The notes: generated by a model not told the origin, from the sequence alone. Numbered from the stretch's first letter, positions 16,908 through 27,445 are shown. The stretch: DNA of 64,000 nucleotides from Blattabacterium cuenoti (GCF_014251375.1 NZ_CP059187.1:124001-188000); one strand, 5' to 3'. Translations and numbers: made by a program.

Positions 16908-16990
16908 ACCCAGATGGCGAAACAGGTATACGCGCTGGACTCAAAATCCAGTGATCTAACATCATGCGGGTTCGAATCCCGCTCTGGGTA
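16908..16990 (+). tRNA. tRNA-Leu (CAA)
   Basis: Acceptor ACCCAGA (16908-16914) pairs with TCTGGGT (16983-16989), discriminator A16990. The anticodon stem CTGGA/TCCAG closes the loop CTCAAAA, anticodon CAA, which reads UUG. A longer variable arm and the T arm GCGGGTTCGAATCCCGC are present. No CCA is encoded. It lies between the deaminase remnant and the 3' end of ureC. Confidence 0.95.
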
Positions 16991-17016
16991 TTATTATGTG
17001 TATGTATTTTTTGATT

Positions 17017-18723
17017 TCAAAATAAAAAATATCTTTGAGAAAGAGGTAAGATATCTGATGGAGGAGAAGTAATTTTTTCTCCATCTATAAAAACACTATA
17101 AGTTTTTGGATCTACTTCTAAACACGGAGTGACACTATTTAATATCATATCTTTTTTAGATAAGGACCGGCATCCTTTTACTATTTTAATTTTCTTTTTT
17201 ATTTCATTTTTTTCAAAAAATCCATTATTCATCGCATTGAATGAAACAAAAATACTACTCAATTTTGGTTCAAAAAAACCAAACATTTTACGATACATAA
17301 ATGGTTGGGGGGTAGGAATTGTCGCGTTTGGATCACCTATACTTGCGTACACAATCATACCGCTTTTTATTACTAATTCCGGTTTAACTCCAAAAAAAGA
17401 GGGTTTCCATAGCACCAAATCAGCCATTTTTCCATGAGATATTGAGCCTATATATTCTGAAATTCCATGAGTGATAGCTGGATTTATTGTATACTTTGAA
17501 ATATATCTCTTGACTCTAAAATTATCATGGTGATAATGATCTTTGTTTAAAGCGCCTCTTTGTTTTTTCATTTTATCAGCTGTTTGCCAAGTTCTTTTCA
17601 CTACCTCTCCAATTCTACCCATAGCTTGAGAATCAGAACTGGTCATACTAATAGCTCCTATATCATGTAGGACCCCTTCCGCGCTAATAGTTTCAGATCT
17701 AATACGTGATTTAGCAAAAGCAATATCTTCGGGAAGATTAGAGTCTAAATGATGACATATCATAAGCATATCTAAATGTTCATCTATAGTGTTAATAGTA
17801 TAAGGTAAAGTTGGACTAGTTGAAGACGGTAAAACATTCGAAACAGATATAACTTTTAACAAATCCGGGGCATGTCCTCCTCCTGCACCTTCTGTATGAT
17901 AAGTGTGAATTGTACGATTTTTAAATATTTTTAAAGTATCCTCAATATAACCTGATTCATTCAATGAATCAGTATGAATGTTAACTTGAATATCTAATTT
18001 TTCTGAAACATTTAAACATTGATCTATGACATATGGTGTGCACCCCCAATCCTCATGAATTTTTAACCCCCCTGCTCCAGCTTCTATTTGTTCTATTAAT
18101 GCTTCGGAATGAGAACTATTTCCGCTAGCTAAAAAAATAAAGTTTATAGGAATATGATCTGTACTTCTTAACATTCTTTGAATATTCCATACGCCTGAAG
18201 TGCAATTAGTAGCTATTGTTCCTGTAGCTGGGCCAGATCCTCCTCCAATAATAGTTGTAGTTCCATTTTCTAACGCTACTTCAAATAACTGAGGACAGAT
18301 ATAATGAACGTGACAATCAACAGTTCCAGTTGTAACAATCATATTTTCTGAAGAAATAACTTCAGTTCCAGCTCCAATATACATATTGGGGGTAACTCCA
18401 TCCATAAAATGTGGATTTCCAGACTTTCCAATTCCAACAATGACTCCGTTTTTTATTCCAATATCTGCTTTTACAATTCCCCAATGATCAATAATTATTG
18501 CGTTAGTTAATACTAAATCTAATCCTCCTTCTTTACTTGTTGCAAATGGATATTGACCCATTCCATCACGGATCACTTTTCCTCCTCCAAAAACACATTC
18601 ATCTCCATAAACAGTATAATCTTTTTCAATTTCAATCCACAAGGATGTATCTCCTAAACGGATTTTATCTCCTTTTGTAGGGCCATACATCCTTGCATAG
18701 GATTCTCTATCTATTTTTTTCAT
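17017..18723 (-). CDS. ureC: Urease subunit alpha
   Basis: Catalytic urease subunit, 568 residues, hydrolysing urea to ammonia and carbamate. Nickel ligands align with the Klebsiella enzyme at an offset of four: His138 and His140 (CHVHYICP), carbamylated Lys221 ([10 protein letters not shown]), His250, His276 ([14 protein letters not shown]) and Asp364; the catalytic His is His324 in CHHLDS. All are present, so it should be active if matured. It overlaps the ureAB stop by ATGA. The accessory genes ureD, ureE, ureF and ureG are not in this window. Confidence 0.98.
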   Translation of the reverse strand: MKKIDRESYARMYGPTKGDKIRLGDTSLWIEIEKDYTVYGDECVFGGGKVIRDGMGQYPFATSKEGGLDLVLTNAIIIDHWGIVKADIGIKNGVIVGIGKSGNPHFMDGVTPNMYIGAGTEVISSENMIVTTGTVDCHVHYICPQLFEVALENGTTTIIGGGSGPATGTIATNCTSGVWNIQRMLRSTDHIPINFIFLASGNSSHSEALIEQIEAGAGGLKIHEDWGCTPYVIDQCLNVSEKLDIQVNIHTDSLNESGYIEDTLKIFKNRTIHTYHTEGAGGGHAPDLLKVISVSNVLPSSTSPTLPYTINTIDEHLDMLMICHHLDSNLPEDIAFAKSRIRSETISAEGVLHDIGAISMTSSDSQAMGRIGEVVKRTWQTADKMKKQRGALNKDHYHHDNFRVKRYISKYTINPAITHGISEYIGSISHGKMADLVLWKPSFFGVKPELVIKSGMIVYASIGDPNATIPTPQPFMYRKMFGFFEPKLSSIFVSFNAMNNGFFEKNEIKKKIKIVKGCRSLSKKDMILNSVTPCLEVDPKTYSVFIDGEKITSPPSDILPLSQRYFLF

Positions 18724-19379
18724 ATTCTTGTATTTTCTTTTCCAGAAAATCCATAAATTTTTCGACTTCCTCCTATTTTTACTAATGTCACTTCTTTTGT
18801 TTTACCAGGCTCAAAACGAATAGATCTTCCTGAAGGAATATCTAATCTATACCCTTTAGTTCCATTTCTATCGAAATGAAGTGCAAGATTTGTTTCATAA
18901 AAGTGAAAATGAGATCCTACTTGTATAGGACGATTTCCGGAATTCAAAACCACTCTTTCTATACGCGATCTACCAGGTAATAAGAGTATATCCTTTTTAA
19001 CAAGATCATATTCTCCTGGGATCAGGTTGTTTGTTGTATCATTTTTGTTGATTATTATTGTTTTTTTTCCTTTTTTCTTCTCATTCTTAATATGTATAGT
19101 AACTAGTTTTGTTCCATCAGGAAAGGTAGCTTCTACTTGAACATTATTAAGCAATTCATACACACCATCCATTACTTGTTTCTCGTTTAAAATACTTTCT
19201 GCTTCATTCATAAGTTCTTTTACTGTTTTTCCATCACGAGCGCCTTCCATGACATAACTTGTAATCAAAGACACAGATTCAGGATAGTTTAATTTTAACC
19301 CTCTTTTCAAACGTTTTTTTGCTAATTCTCCAGCCATATGCAGAAGAATTTTTTCCTTTTCATAAAAAGTTAAGTGCAT
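18720..19379 (-). CDS. ureAB: Fused urease subunit gamma-beta
   Basis: Single 219-residue chain: residues 1-100 match the gamma subunit ([20 protein letters not shown], and [15 protein letters not shown]), and about 120-219 match beta ([39 protein letters not shown]). They are joined by a short Lys-rich linker. Gamma-beta fusions also occur in Helicobacter. It is translationally coupled to ureC by a four-base overlap. The 350-base upstream gap is shared with the divergent thrA. Confidence 0.97.
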   Translation of the reverse strand: MHLTFYEKEKILLHMAGELAKKRLKRGLKLNYPESVSLITSYVMEGARDGKTVKELMNEAESILNEKQVMDGVYELLNNVQVEATFPDGTKLVTIHIKNEKKKGKKTIIINKNDTTNNLIPGEYDLVKKDILLLPGRSRIERVVLNSGNRPIQVGSHFHFYETNLALHFDRNGTKGYRLDIPSGRSIRFEPGKTKEVTLVKIGGSRKIYGFSGKENTRI

Positions 19380-19575
19380 AGCATAGTAAGTTTTATTTAT
19401 TCTTCAAAAACAATTCAACTTTTTTGGATAAAGTTATGAAATATTACAATAAATTAAATTTAAATTATATTTTTTGAAAAAATTTTGAATTCAAAAAGAA
19501 ACTGAAACATATTTTATTTCGATTTTTTTCCTAGAACTATAAAAATTTTTGAAAAACAATAATCTTAATAAATAG

Positions 19576-19647
19576 TTTATAGAAAAATGATTCTAAAAAA
19601 ATAAAAGATATTGTTTATTACATAATAAAGAATCATTTCTCTATAAA
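19576..19647. repeat. Long inverted repeat between ureAB and thrA
   Basis: Bases 19576-19594 and 19629-19647 are complementary over 19 positions with one mismatch, separated by 34 AT-rich bases. They lie in the 350-base gap (19380-19729) between the divergent ureAB and thrA. The gap holds no supported gene; it also contains short TAGA-type repeats (about 19677-19702). The right arm ends eight bases before a TATTTTTG octamer, so an operator or a leader hairpin is possible. Confidence 0.5.
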
Positions 19648-19654
19648 TTATCAT

Positions 19655-19662
19655 TATTTTTG
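19655..19662 (+). promoter_or_regulatory. Possible -7 element for thrABC
   Basis: TATTTTTG fits the Bacteroidetes -7 consensus TAnnTTTG and would give a leader of about 60 bases before thrA. No upstream TTTG box is seen; the -33 zone falls inside the right arm of the inverted repeat. A chance match is quite possible. Confidence 0.28.
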
Positions 19663-19729
19663 TCGTCATCTAATAAAATAGATAGCTTAGATAGTTAGAT
19701 AGGGGGAAAATTGTAATAAATTAATAAAA

Positions 19730-22177
19730 ATGCAAGTTTTAAAATTTGGGGGGAGTTCTGTCGCTTATTCTGATTCCATAAAACGTATTTGTTCTTTATT
19801 AAAAAAAAAACCAAAAGGGAGGTATGCTATTGTTGTATCAGCATTAGGTAATATTACCGATAAATTGATACAATGTGGAAAATTAGCTTCTGAAAGAAAA
19901 AATATTTACAAAAATATTTTAGAAGAAATAGAAATTCGTCATCTTAATATAATAAGAGAATTATTTCCAATAACGGATCAAAGTTATTTAATCAGTTGGA
20001 TAAAAAAAAATATCAATGATTTAGAAAGTTTATGTGATGGAATTTTTCAAGTAGAAGAGATTTCCAAACGTTCTCTAGATAAAATAATGAGTTTTGGAGA
20101 ATTGAGTTCTTCTTTTCTTATTGCAGAAAAATTAAAAAAATCTGGATTAGACGCCATTTGCAAAGACAGCAGAGATTTAATTATCACAGATTCTCAATTT
20201 GGATGTGCACAAGTTGATTTTATTACTAGTAATCACTATATTGTTCAATTTTTCCGTGAAAAAACATCAGAATATATCGTCCTTCCCGGATTCATAGGAG
20301 GAACTTTAGAAAATGAAACTACTACTCTTGGAAGAGGCGGTTCTGATTATACTGCATCTATTTTAGCTGCTGCAATATCTGCTAGTTTACTTGAAATTTG
20401 GACAGATGTAAGTGGAATGATGACAGCTAACCCAAAAATAGTGAATCAAGCTTTTCCGATTAAAGAAATTTCTTATGAAGAAGCCATGGAATTATCTCAT
20501 TTTGGAGCAAAAGTTATTTACCCACCAACTATACAACCAGCTATGAAAAAACACATTCCCATACAAATTAAAAATACTTTTTCCCCTTTAGATCCTGGGA
20601 CATTAATCTATATTAGAAAAAAAACAAATATTAGTCAACCGGTTACAGGAATTTCCGGAATTCAAAATTTAGCTTTACTCACTCTTGAAGGAAGTGGAAT
20701 GGTTGGAGTTCCAGGGTATTCTAAACGGTTGTTTGAAGCTTTATCACATGAGAAAATCAATGTGATTTTTATCACACAAAGTTCTTCAGAGCATTCAATC
20801 ACAACTGGAATTCATGAAATGGACATTATAAAAGCAAAGACTGTGATAGATAGTGAATTTGCTCAAGAAATCCATAAAAAATGTATTGATCCGTTAAAAA
20901 TAGAAAAAGATCTTTGTATAATTGCAGTAGTAGGAGATAACATGAAAAATCTTCATGGAACAAGCGGAAAAATGTTCTCTTCTTTAGGAAGAAATAGTAT
21001 CAATGTTAGAGCTATAGCACAAGGATCTACGGAAAAAAATATATCAGCAGTTATTCAAAAAACTGATTTTAAAAAAGCTTTAAACACTTTGCATGAAGCT
21101 TTTTTTGAAAGGCCTCCAAAACAAATTAATCTTTTCATTTGTGGAGTTGGAAAAGTAGGTAGTAAATTGCTTGAACAAATCAATCAACAAAAGAATTATT
21201 TGCTTGAAAAATTAAAACTTCAAGTTAGAATTATTGGATTAGCCAATAGTAAGAAAATGTATTTTCATGATAAGGGAATAAATTTATGCAAATGGAAAGA
21301 TCATTTAAATGAGAATGGACATAAAATGAATATTTTATATTTTATGGAAAAAGTATGGAAATTTAATCTAAGAAACAGTTTATTTGTAGATAATACAGCT
21401 AGTGAGGAAATGGCGATGACTTACGAAAAATTTTTAAAAAATGGAATGGGAGTTATTACTTGTAATAAAATCGCCTGTTCTTCTGATTACAATCATTATA
21501 AAAAATTAAAAACTCTTTCTAGACATTTTAAGTCCCCTTTTTTATTTGAAACTAATGTAGGGGCTAGTCTTCCTGTAATAAGCACTCTCAATGATCTTAT
21601 CAATAGTGGAGATAAAATTAAAAAGATAGAAGCTGTATTATCCGGAAGTTTAAATTTTATTTTTAATCATTTTATTGGAAAAAAATCTTTTTTAGAGGTA
21701 GTAAAAGAAGCACAATCAAAAGGATATACAGAACCAGATCCTAGAATTGATTTGATTGGATTAGATGTCATGCGAAAGATCCTTATTTTAGCAAGAGAAT
21801 GTGGTGAAACTATAGAACTTATTGATATTCAACAAAAAAAATTCCTTCCTAAAAGTTGTTCAAATGCAATTTCTATAGAAAAATTTTATCAAGAACTACA
21901 TAGCCACAGAGATTATTTTCTAAATATAAGAAAAAAAGCAGAAGAAAAAGAAAAACGCTTGCGTTTTATAGCTCGTTATGAAAATGGAATTGCTTCTGTT
22001 GGATTAGAATCAGTTCAAAAAAGCCATCCCTTTTATCAATTGGAAGGAAAAGATAATATGGTTTTATATAATACATCTCGTTATGCGGAACAACCTCTAA
22101 TTATAAAAGGTGCTGGAGCAGGTGCAGAAGTCACTGCATCTGGTGTCTTTTCTGATATTATTAAAGCTACTAAATAA
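19730..22177 (+). CDS. thrA: Bifunctional aspartokinase / homoserine dehydrogenase
   Basis: Fused enzyme of 815 residues for the first and third steps from aspartate to threonine. The N-terminal aspartokinase (about 1-290) opens MQVLKFGGSSVAYSDS and has TLGRGGSDYTAS. ACT-type regulatory segments follow (about 310-455, GVPGYSKRLFEAL and ISAVIQKTDFKKAL). The homoserine dehydrogenase (about 465-815) has the NAD(P) loop FICGVGKVGSKLL and ETNVGASLPVI. Feedback control by threonine is usual for this fusion. It leads thrA-thrB-thrC with one base before thrB. Confidence 0.97.
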   Translation: MQVLKFGGSSVAYSDSIKRICSLLKKKPKGRYAIVVSALGNITDKLIQCGKLASERKNIYKNILEEIEIRHLNIIRELFPITDQSYLISWIKKNINDLESLCDGIFQVEEISKRSLDKIMSFGELSSSFLIAEKLKKSGLDAICKDSRDLIITDSQFGCAQVDFITSNHYIVQFFREKTSEYIVLPGFIGGTLENETTTLGRGGSDYTASILAAAISASLLEIWTDVSGMMTANPKIVNQAFPIKEISYEEAMELSHFGAKVIYPPTIQPAMKKHIPIQIKNTFSPLDPGTLIYIRKKTNISQPVTGISGIQNLALLTLEGSGMVGVPGYSKRLFEALSHEKINVIFITQSSSEHSITTGIHEMDIIKAKTVIDSEFAQEIHKKCIDPLKIEKDLCIIAVVGDNMKNLHGTSGKMFSSLGRNSINVRAIAQGSTEKNISAVIQKTDFKKALNTLHEAFFERPPKQINLFICGVGKVGSKLLEQINQQKNYLLEKLKLQVRIIGLANSKKMYFHDKGINLCKWKDHLNENGHKMNILYFMEKVWKFNLRNSLFVDNTASEEMAMTYEKFLKNGMGVITCNKIACSSDYNHYKKLKTLSRHFKSPFLFETNVGASLPVISTLNDLINSGDKIKKIEAVLSGSLNFIFNHFIGKKSFLEVVKEAQSKGYTEPDPRIDLIGLDVMRKILILARECGETIELIDIQQKKFLPKSCSNAISIEKFYQELHSHRDYFLNIRKKAEEKEKRLRFIARYENGIASVGLESVQKSHPFYQLEGKDNMVLYNTSRYAEQPLIIKGAGAGAEVTASGVFSDIIKATK

Positions 22178-22178
22178 A

Positions 22179-23171
22179 ATGAAGGGTATAAAAATTTTTT
22201 CACCAGCTACTGTCGCAAATTTAGCTTGTGGGTTCGATGTTATTGGATTAGCTTTAGAGATTCCAGGAGATGAGATTTTTTTATACAAATCAAATAATCC
22301 TGGAATCCGGATTAATAGAATAATATATGGAGATTCCTTTTCATTACCTAATGATCCAAAAAAAAACGTTGTTTTTGTAGCTTTACAGTCTTTATTAAAA
22401 AAGTATCAACAAAAAAAATTTGATACTAAAAAAGTGGGATTTGAAATAGAATTAATTAAAAATATCCATCCAGGAAGTGGAATAGGTTCCAGTGCTGCTA
22501 GTGCTGCTGGAGTTGTTTTTGGAGCAAACATATTACTAGGAAAACCGTTTAGCACCATGCAATTAATTCGTTTCGCTATGGAAGGAGAACGTTTAGCAAG
22601 CGGAACGGCTCATGCAGATAATGTAGCTCCTGCCATCATGGGAGGAGTGACTTTAGTAAGAAGTTATAACCCATTAGATATTATTAGATTACATACTCCT
22701 AATGAATTATGGGTTAGTATTATACATCCTCAAATTGAAATAAAAACATCGGATGCTAGAGAAATATTAAAGCAAAAAATATTGATGACAGATGCAATAC
22801 GACAATGGGGGAATATTGGTGCCTTGGTTTCGGGATTATATAAAGAAGATTATGAATTGATCAGTAGATCTCTAGAAGATGTTATTGTGGAACCTATTCG
22901 GGCCATGTTGATCCCCGCTTTCTATGAATTAAAAATAAGATGTAAAGAAATAGGAGCTTTAGGTGGAGGAATCTCTGGATCTGGTCCTTCCGTTTTCATG
23001 TTAAGTAAAGGAAATCATATCGCAAAAAAAGTTACTAAAATGATGAATTGTGTTTATTCTCCATTAAAAGTTGATTATAAAACTTATACTTCTCCTATTA
23101 ATAAACAAGGAGTAAAATGGTCTGAAATTTTTTCAGATAAGATAAGAAGGGATATATTCAACAAAATATAA
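22179..23171 (+). CDS. thrB: Homoserine kinase
   Basis: GHMP-type kinase of 330 residues that phosphorylates homoserine. The ATP loop is HPGSGIGSSAASAAG, and the C-terminal glycine motif GALGGGISGSGPSVF is present. ATG 22179 is chosen because KIFSPATVANLACGFDVIG is the family N-terminus; an earlier in-frame ATG lies inside thrA and adds unrelated residues. One base separates it from the thrA stop. Confidence 0.96.
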   Translation: MKGIKIFSPATVANLACGFDVIGLALEIPGDEIFLYKSNNPGIRINRIIYGDSFSLPNDPKKNVVFVALQSLLKKYQQKKFDTKKVGFEIELIKNIHPGSGIGSSAASAAGVVFGANILLGKPFSTMQLIRFAMEGERLASGTAHADNVAPAIMGGVTLVRSYNPLDIIRLHTPNELWVSIIHPQIEIKTSDAREILKQKILMTDAIRQWGNIGALVSGLYKEDYELISRSLEDVIVEPIRAMLIPAFYELKIRCKEIGALGGGISGSGPSVFMLSKGNHIAKKVTKMMNCVYSPLKVDYKTYTSPINKQGVKWSEIFSDKIRRDIFNKI

Positions 23172-23181
23172 AATTTTTTTT

Positions 23182-24507
23182 ATGTTATATCACAGTTTAG
23201 AAAACCATAAAAGTCTCATTTCTTTTGAACGTGCTGTTTTAAGAGGATTAGCTCCAGATGGAAGTTTATATTTTCCAGAAAAAATACCTTTTTTAAAAAA
23301 AGAATTGATTCAAAACTTGCAAAAATATGACATAGATTCTCTCGCAATGGAAATAATCGCTCCTTATATTGGAAAAGAGATTCCTGAAGAATCTATCTAT
23401 AGTATTATTCATAACACTTTAAATTTTTCTTTTCCATTACGAATAATTCATGATAATATCTATGTATTAGAGCTTTTTCATGGTCCTACTTTAGCGTTTA
23501 AAGATGTGGGAGCCAAATTTATGGCAGAATGTTTAAGCTTTTTTTGCAAAAAAATAGGTAAATCAGTTACTGTTTTAGTTGCAACCTCTGGAGATACTGG
23601 AGGTGCCGTAGCAAAAGGATTTCACAAAAAACCTGGAATAGAAGTTATTATATTATATCCATACAAAGGAGTTAGTTTATTACAGGAAAAACAGATTACT
23701 TCTTTAGGAGATAATATATACGCTTTAGAAATAGAAGGAGATTTTGACGATTGTCAAAATATAGTAAAAAAAGCTTTTTTAGACAAAGAAATTTTAGAAA
23801 AATATATACTAACTTCTGCAAATTCTATTAACATTGCAAGATGGATTCCTCAAATGTTTTATTATTTTTTATCTTATAGAAAAATAAGAGAAATAGAAGA
23901 AGAAAACAAAGAATTAATTTTTTCAATTCCTAGTGGAAATTTTGGAAATATTTGTGCAGGAATGCTTTCTGAAAGGATGGGGGTTCCTATAAAGTGTTTT
24001 ATAGCCTCTACAAATATAAATGACACTATTCCTAGGTTTTTAAAAACTGAAAAATATCATCCTCTTTCAGTAAAAAAAACAATATCCAATGCAATGGATA
24101 TATCAAATCCAAGCAATTTTTCTCGTATATGGTATTTATATAAAAAAAATATGAATCAATTACGTAAAAAATTATTTTCTTATAGCTTTACAGATGAAGA
24201 AACACTTTCTATTATAGAAATGGTTTGGAAGGAATACAAATATATGTTAGATCCACATGGAGCCATTGGGTATTTAGGGATTAGACAATACTTGCAAGAA
24301 GAAGTAAAGGATCCTTTAACGACATCTATTTTTTTAGAAACAGCTCATCCTATTAAATTTATAGATCATCTTCCGGTTTCTTTAAGAAAAGAGATTTCTG
24401 TTCCTGAACAATTTAAAATTCTTTTAGGTTCAAAAAAAAGAAAAACAATTCAAATTCCTAATACTTATAATATATTTAAAAATTGGTTAATAGAAAGAAG
24501 ATCTTAA
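23182..24507 (+). CDS. thrC: Threonine synthase
   Basis: PLP enzyme of 441 residues that turns phosphohomoserine into threonine. The PLP lysine is in HGPTLAFKDVGAKFM, with VLVATSGDTGGAVAKGF as the phosphate-contact stretch. The length and N-terminus (GLAPDGSLYFPE) match the longer E. coli-like group. It ends the thr operon and is convergent with thyA, 11 bases apart. Confidence 0.96.
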   Translation: MLYHSLENHKSLISFERAVLRGLAPDGSLYFPEKIPFLKKELIQNLQKYDIDSLAMEIIAPYIGKEIPEESIYSIIHNTLNFSFPLRIIHDNIYVLELFHGPTLAFKDVGAKFMAECLSFFCKKIGKSVTVLVATSGDTGGAVAKGFHKKPGIEVIILYPYKGVSLLQEKQITSLGDNIYALEIEGDFDDCQNIVKKAFLDKEILEKYILTSANSINIARWIPQMFYYFLSYRKIREIEEENKELIFSIPSGNFGNICAGMLSERMGVPIKCFIASTNINDTIPRFLKTEKYHPLSVKKTISNAMDISNPSNFSRIWYLYKKNMNQLRKKLFSYSFTDEETLSIIEMVWKEYKYMLDPHGAIGYLGIRQYLQEEVKDPLTTSIFLETAHPIKFIDHLPVSLRKEISVPEQFKILLGSKKRKTIQIPNTYNIFKNWLIERRS

Positions 24508-24518
24508 TAGAAAAATAT

Positions 24519-25316
24519 TCAAATTGCGATATCTCCTTTTATATGAGGAAAAGGGGTGTAATTTTTTAATTGAAAATCTTCAAAACGAAATTCAAAAATA
24601 TTTTTGATTAAAGGATTTAAAATGATCTTCGGTAAAGATCTTGGAATCCGTTGTATTTGTAGTTTCACTTGTTCCATATGGTTATTATAAATATGTGCAT
24701 CTCCTATAGTATGAATTAATTCTTTTTCCTTCAAATTAAGAACTTGAGATATCATTGTGAGTAATAAGGCATAGGAAGCAATGTTAAAAGGTAATCCAAG
24801 AAAAATATCTGCACTTCTTTGATATAATTGTAAAGATAATTGTTTTTTGTTAAGTACATAAAATTGAAAAAGTAAATGACAAGGTGGTAATCTCATATCT
24901 TTAATCATCCCGACATTCCAAGAAGAAACAATTAAACGTCGTGAATGTGGATTTAGTTTTATTTCTTCTATTACATTTTCTATTTGATCTATAAAATACC
25001 CATTATAAGTGGGCCATTTTCTCCATTGAAACCCATAAATAGGGCCAAGATCTCCAGATTCATTTGCCCATTCATTCCAAATAGATACTTTTTTTTCTTT
25101 CAAAAAACGGACATTCGTATCCCCTTTCAAAAACCATAATAATTCATAAATAATAGATCTGATGCTTAATTTTTTAGTAGTTAAAAGAGGAAACCCTTTT
25201 TCTAAATCAAATCTCATCTGGTATCCAAAGATACTTTTTGTTCCTATTCCAGTCCGATCCATTTTATTTATTCCATTTTTTAAGATATATTTTAATAAAC
25301 TTAAATATTGTTTCAT
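24519..25316 (-). CDS. thyA: Thymidylate synthase
   Basis: Folate-dependent enzyme of 265 residues making dTMP from dUMP. The nucleophile is Cys146 in [12 protein letters not shown]; the dUMP contacts [18 protein letters not shown] and HIYNNHMEQ are intact. The length is that of the E. coli enzyme. Its dUMP may come through the dCMP deaminase at 16406-16851, which is frameshifted. It is divergent from prs across 91 bases. Confidence 0.97.
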   Translation of the reverse strand: MKQYLSLLKYILKNGINKMDRTGIGTKSIFGYQMRFDLEKGFPLLTTKKLSIRSIIYELLWFLKGDTNVRFLKEKKVSIWNEWANESGDLGPIYGFQWRKWPTYNGYFIDQIENVIEEIKLNPHSRRLIVSSWNVGMIKDMRLPPCHLLFQFYVLNKKQLSLQLYQRSADIFLGLPFNIASYALLLTMISQVLNLKEKELIHTIGDAHIYNNHMEQVKLQIQRIPRSLPKIILNPLIKNIFEFRFEDFQLKNYTPFPHIKGDIAI

Positions 25317-25374
25317 AGTACTAAAAAATATAAAAGAATAATAAGAAATTTATTTTTTTCATTTCAATTAAAAG

Positions 25375-25382
25375 TATTTTTG
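25375..25382 (+). promoter_or_regulatory. Possible -7 element for prs
   Basis: TATTTTTG matches TAnnTTTG 25 bases before the prs start codon, inside the 91-base thyA/prs divergent gap. A -33 TTTG is not evident, so the call rests on position and one octamer. Confidence 0.28.
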
Positions 25383-25407
25383 TGTACAAAATAATAAAAA
25401 CATAACT

Positions 25408-26340
25408 ATGAATCAAAAAGTACTCTTCTTTTCTACAAGAAGCGGATTAATACTCTCTGAGAGTATAGCGGATCATTATGGAAATTTTCTAGGAAAAGTT
25501 CGTTTTTTGAAATTTAGTGATGGAGAATATACTCCTTGTTTTGAACAATCTGTTCGTGGATCACGAGTATTTTTGATTGGATCTACTTTCCCCCCAGTAG
25601 ACAATTTAATGGAATTACTTTTAATGTGTGATGCCGCTAGAAGAGCTTCTGCTCATAATATAACACTTGTAATTCCATATTTTGGATGGGCAAGACAAGA
25701 TTATAAAGATAGACCTAGGACTCCTATTGCTGCAAAATTAGTTGCTAATCTTATGGTTGCTTCAGGGGCAACAAGAGTAATGACCATGGATTTACATGCA
25801 GATCAAATTCAGGGATTTTTTGATATTCCTGTAGATCATTTATATGCATCTAGAATATTTATAGATTACATTAAAAAATTGAATATAGATCAACTTACTA
25901 TTGCTTCCCCAGACATGGGAGGTGCAAAAAGAGCCAGGAGTTATGCTGGATATTTAGGAACAGATGTAGTTATTTGTTATAAGGAGCGAAAAAAAGCAAA
26001 TGAAATAGAATTTATGAATCTCATTGGAAATGTGAAAGAAAAAAATATAGTACTTATAGATGATATGGTAGATACAGCTGGAACTTTAACAGAAGCAGCT
26101 CTTTTAATCAAAAAACAAGGGGCTAAAAGTGTCCGTGCGGTAGCCACCCATCCCGTATTATCTGGAAATTCATATGAAAAAATAAAAGAATCAGTTCTTG
26201 AAGAATTGTTAGTAACCGATACTATCCCAATCAAAAAGAATGCTCATAAAATTAAAATTTTATCTTGCGCACCTCTATTTGCAGAAGTTATGCATTCTGT
26301 TCACAATGATGAATCAATAAGCAGTAAGTTTATAATTTAA
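25408..26340 (+). CDS. prs: Ribose-phosphate pyrophosphokinase
   Basis: Makes PRPP from ribose 5-phosphate and ATP; 310 residues. Class I features are visible: SDGEYTPCFEQSVRGSRVF, TMDLHADQIQGFFDIPVDHL and the PRPP loop VLIDDMVDTAGTLTEAA. PRPP feeds the OPRT domain of pyrEF and purF in this window. rplY follows on the same strand. Confidence 0.97.
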   Translation: MNQKVLFFSTRSGLILSESIADHYGNFLGKVRFLKFSDGEYTPCFEQSVRGSRVFLIGSTFPPVDNLMELLLMCDAARRASAHNITLVIPYFGWARQDYKDRPRTPIAAKLVANLMVASGATRVMTMDLHADQIQGFFDIPVDHLYASRIFIDYIKKLNIDQLTIASPDMGGAKRARSYAGYLGTDVVICYKERKKANEIEFMNLIGNVKEKNIVLIDDMVDTAGTLTEAALLIKKQGAKSVRAVATHPVLSGNSYEKIKESVLEELLVTDTIPIKKNAHKIKILSCAPLFAEVMHSVHNDESISSKFII

Positions 26341-26370
26341 TTGAATAATTTCATCATATATATAAATGAA

Positions 26371-26988
26371 ATGAAATATATAAATATATACGGAAAAAAA
26401 AGAAATGTAGGAAAAAAAGCTGTACATTCTATTCGAGTTTCTGGAGGAATTCCTTGTATTTTATATGGAAAAAGTATTAATACTATTCCATTTTGGATTT
26501 CATTAGAAGAAAATTTAAAAAAATTGGTATATACATCAGACGTATACTTGGTAAATCTTCAAATAGAAGGATGTGATAAAAATATCAATGCAATTCGAAA
26601 AGAAATTCAATTTGATCCTATTAGTGAAAAAATATTACATGTAGATTTTTGTAAAATAGAAAAATCTAAACCAATTACATTAGAAATTCCTATAAAATAT
26701 TTTGGTAGACCTATTGGTGTATCTAAAGGGGGGGAATATTATTCCCCTATTCGAAAACTAAAAGTAAAAGCTATTCCTTCTGAATTTCCTGAATTTATAA
26801 AACTAGATATTAATTATTTGGATATAGGAGATAGAATCACAGTGAAAGATTTATCTTCAAAAAAGTATACTATTTTACATCCTTTAAATACCCTTTTAGC
26901 AAGGGTCAAACCATCTCGTATAATTAAAGAAACTCAAGATGAGAATAATAATAAAGAAGAAAAAGAAGATCAAAAACAAAAAAAGTAG
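26371..26988 (+). CDS. rplY: Ribosomal protein L25 (CTC/TL5 type)
   Basis: 5S rRNA-binding protein of 205 residues. The N-terminal L25 domain (about 1-90) has RVSGGIPCILYGK, and the beta-rich C-terminal CTC domain (about 95-180) has the EIPIKYFGRPIGVSKGGEY segment. A low-complexity tail of Asn, Glu and Lys ends it. ATG 26371 is chosen from homology; a TTG at 26341, right after the prs stop, would add ten unconserved residues. The order prs-rplY is common in bacteria. Confidence 0.93.
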   Translation: MKYINIYGKKRNVGKKAVHSIRVSGGIPCILYGKSINTIPFWISLEENLKKLVYTSDVYLVNLQIEGCDKNINAIRKEIQFDPISEKILHVDFCKIEKSKPITLEIPIKYFGRPIGVSKGGEYYSPIRKLKVKAIPSEFPEFIKLDINYLDIGDRITVKDLSSKKYTILHPLNTLLARVKPSRIIKETQDENNNKEEKEDQKQKK

Positions 26989-26995
26989 GAGCAAT

Positions 26996-27445
26996 ATGAT
27001 GAAAAATAATCTTTCTTGTTTCAAGGATGATAGATATTTTATGAAAATCGCTTTGGAAGAAGCTTTTACTGCATTTCATAAAGATGAAATTCCTATAGGA
27101 GCTGTTGTTATATATGAAAATTCAGTCATAGCTAAAGCTCATAATTTGACTGAAACTTTTGGGAATATAACGGCACATGCAGAAATGTTAGTGATCAATT
27201 TTGCATCTAATTTTTTAGGTCAAAAATATATCAGAGAATGTACTTTATATGTTACTGTAGAACCATGTGTGATGTGTGCAGGAGCATTGTTTTGGTCCCA
27301 AATTGGAAGGGTAGTGTGTGGAACAACAAATAATTCTAAAAGAGGATTTTTATATACAGGAATAAAATTACATCCTAAAACCAAATTTTCATCTGGTATT
27401 ATGAAAAATAAATGTAAAAGTCTCATGCAGAAATTTTTTTTTTGA
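26996..27445 (+). CDS. tadA: tRNA-specific adenosine deaminase
   Basis: Zinc deaminase of 149 residues making inosine 34 in tRNA-Arg(ACG). The site is intact: HAEM (zinc His and catalytic Glu) and EPCVMCAGALFWSQI (two zinc Cys). It starts at a double ATG (26996, 26999) preceded by AGGAG at 26987-26991, one of the few clear Shine-Dalgarno-like sequences here, which overlaps the rplY stop. Unlike several proteins nearby, it keeps its zinc ligands. Confidence 0.93.
   Translation: MMKNNLSCFKDDRYFMKIALEEAFTAFHKDEIPIGAVVIYENSVIAKAHNLTETFGNITAHAEMLVINFASNFLGQKYIRECTLYVTVEPCVMCAGALFWSQIGRVVCGTTNNSKRGFLYTGIKLHPKTKFSSGIMKNKCKSLMQKFFF

Noticed and set aside
26341..26370. L25 start at TTG right after the prs stop
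   Set aside because: The ten added residues are not conserved, and ATG 26371 matches the family N-terminus.
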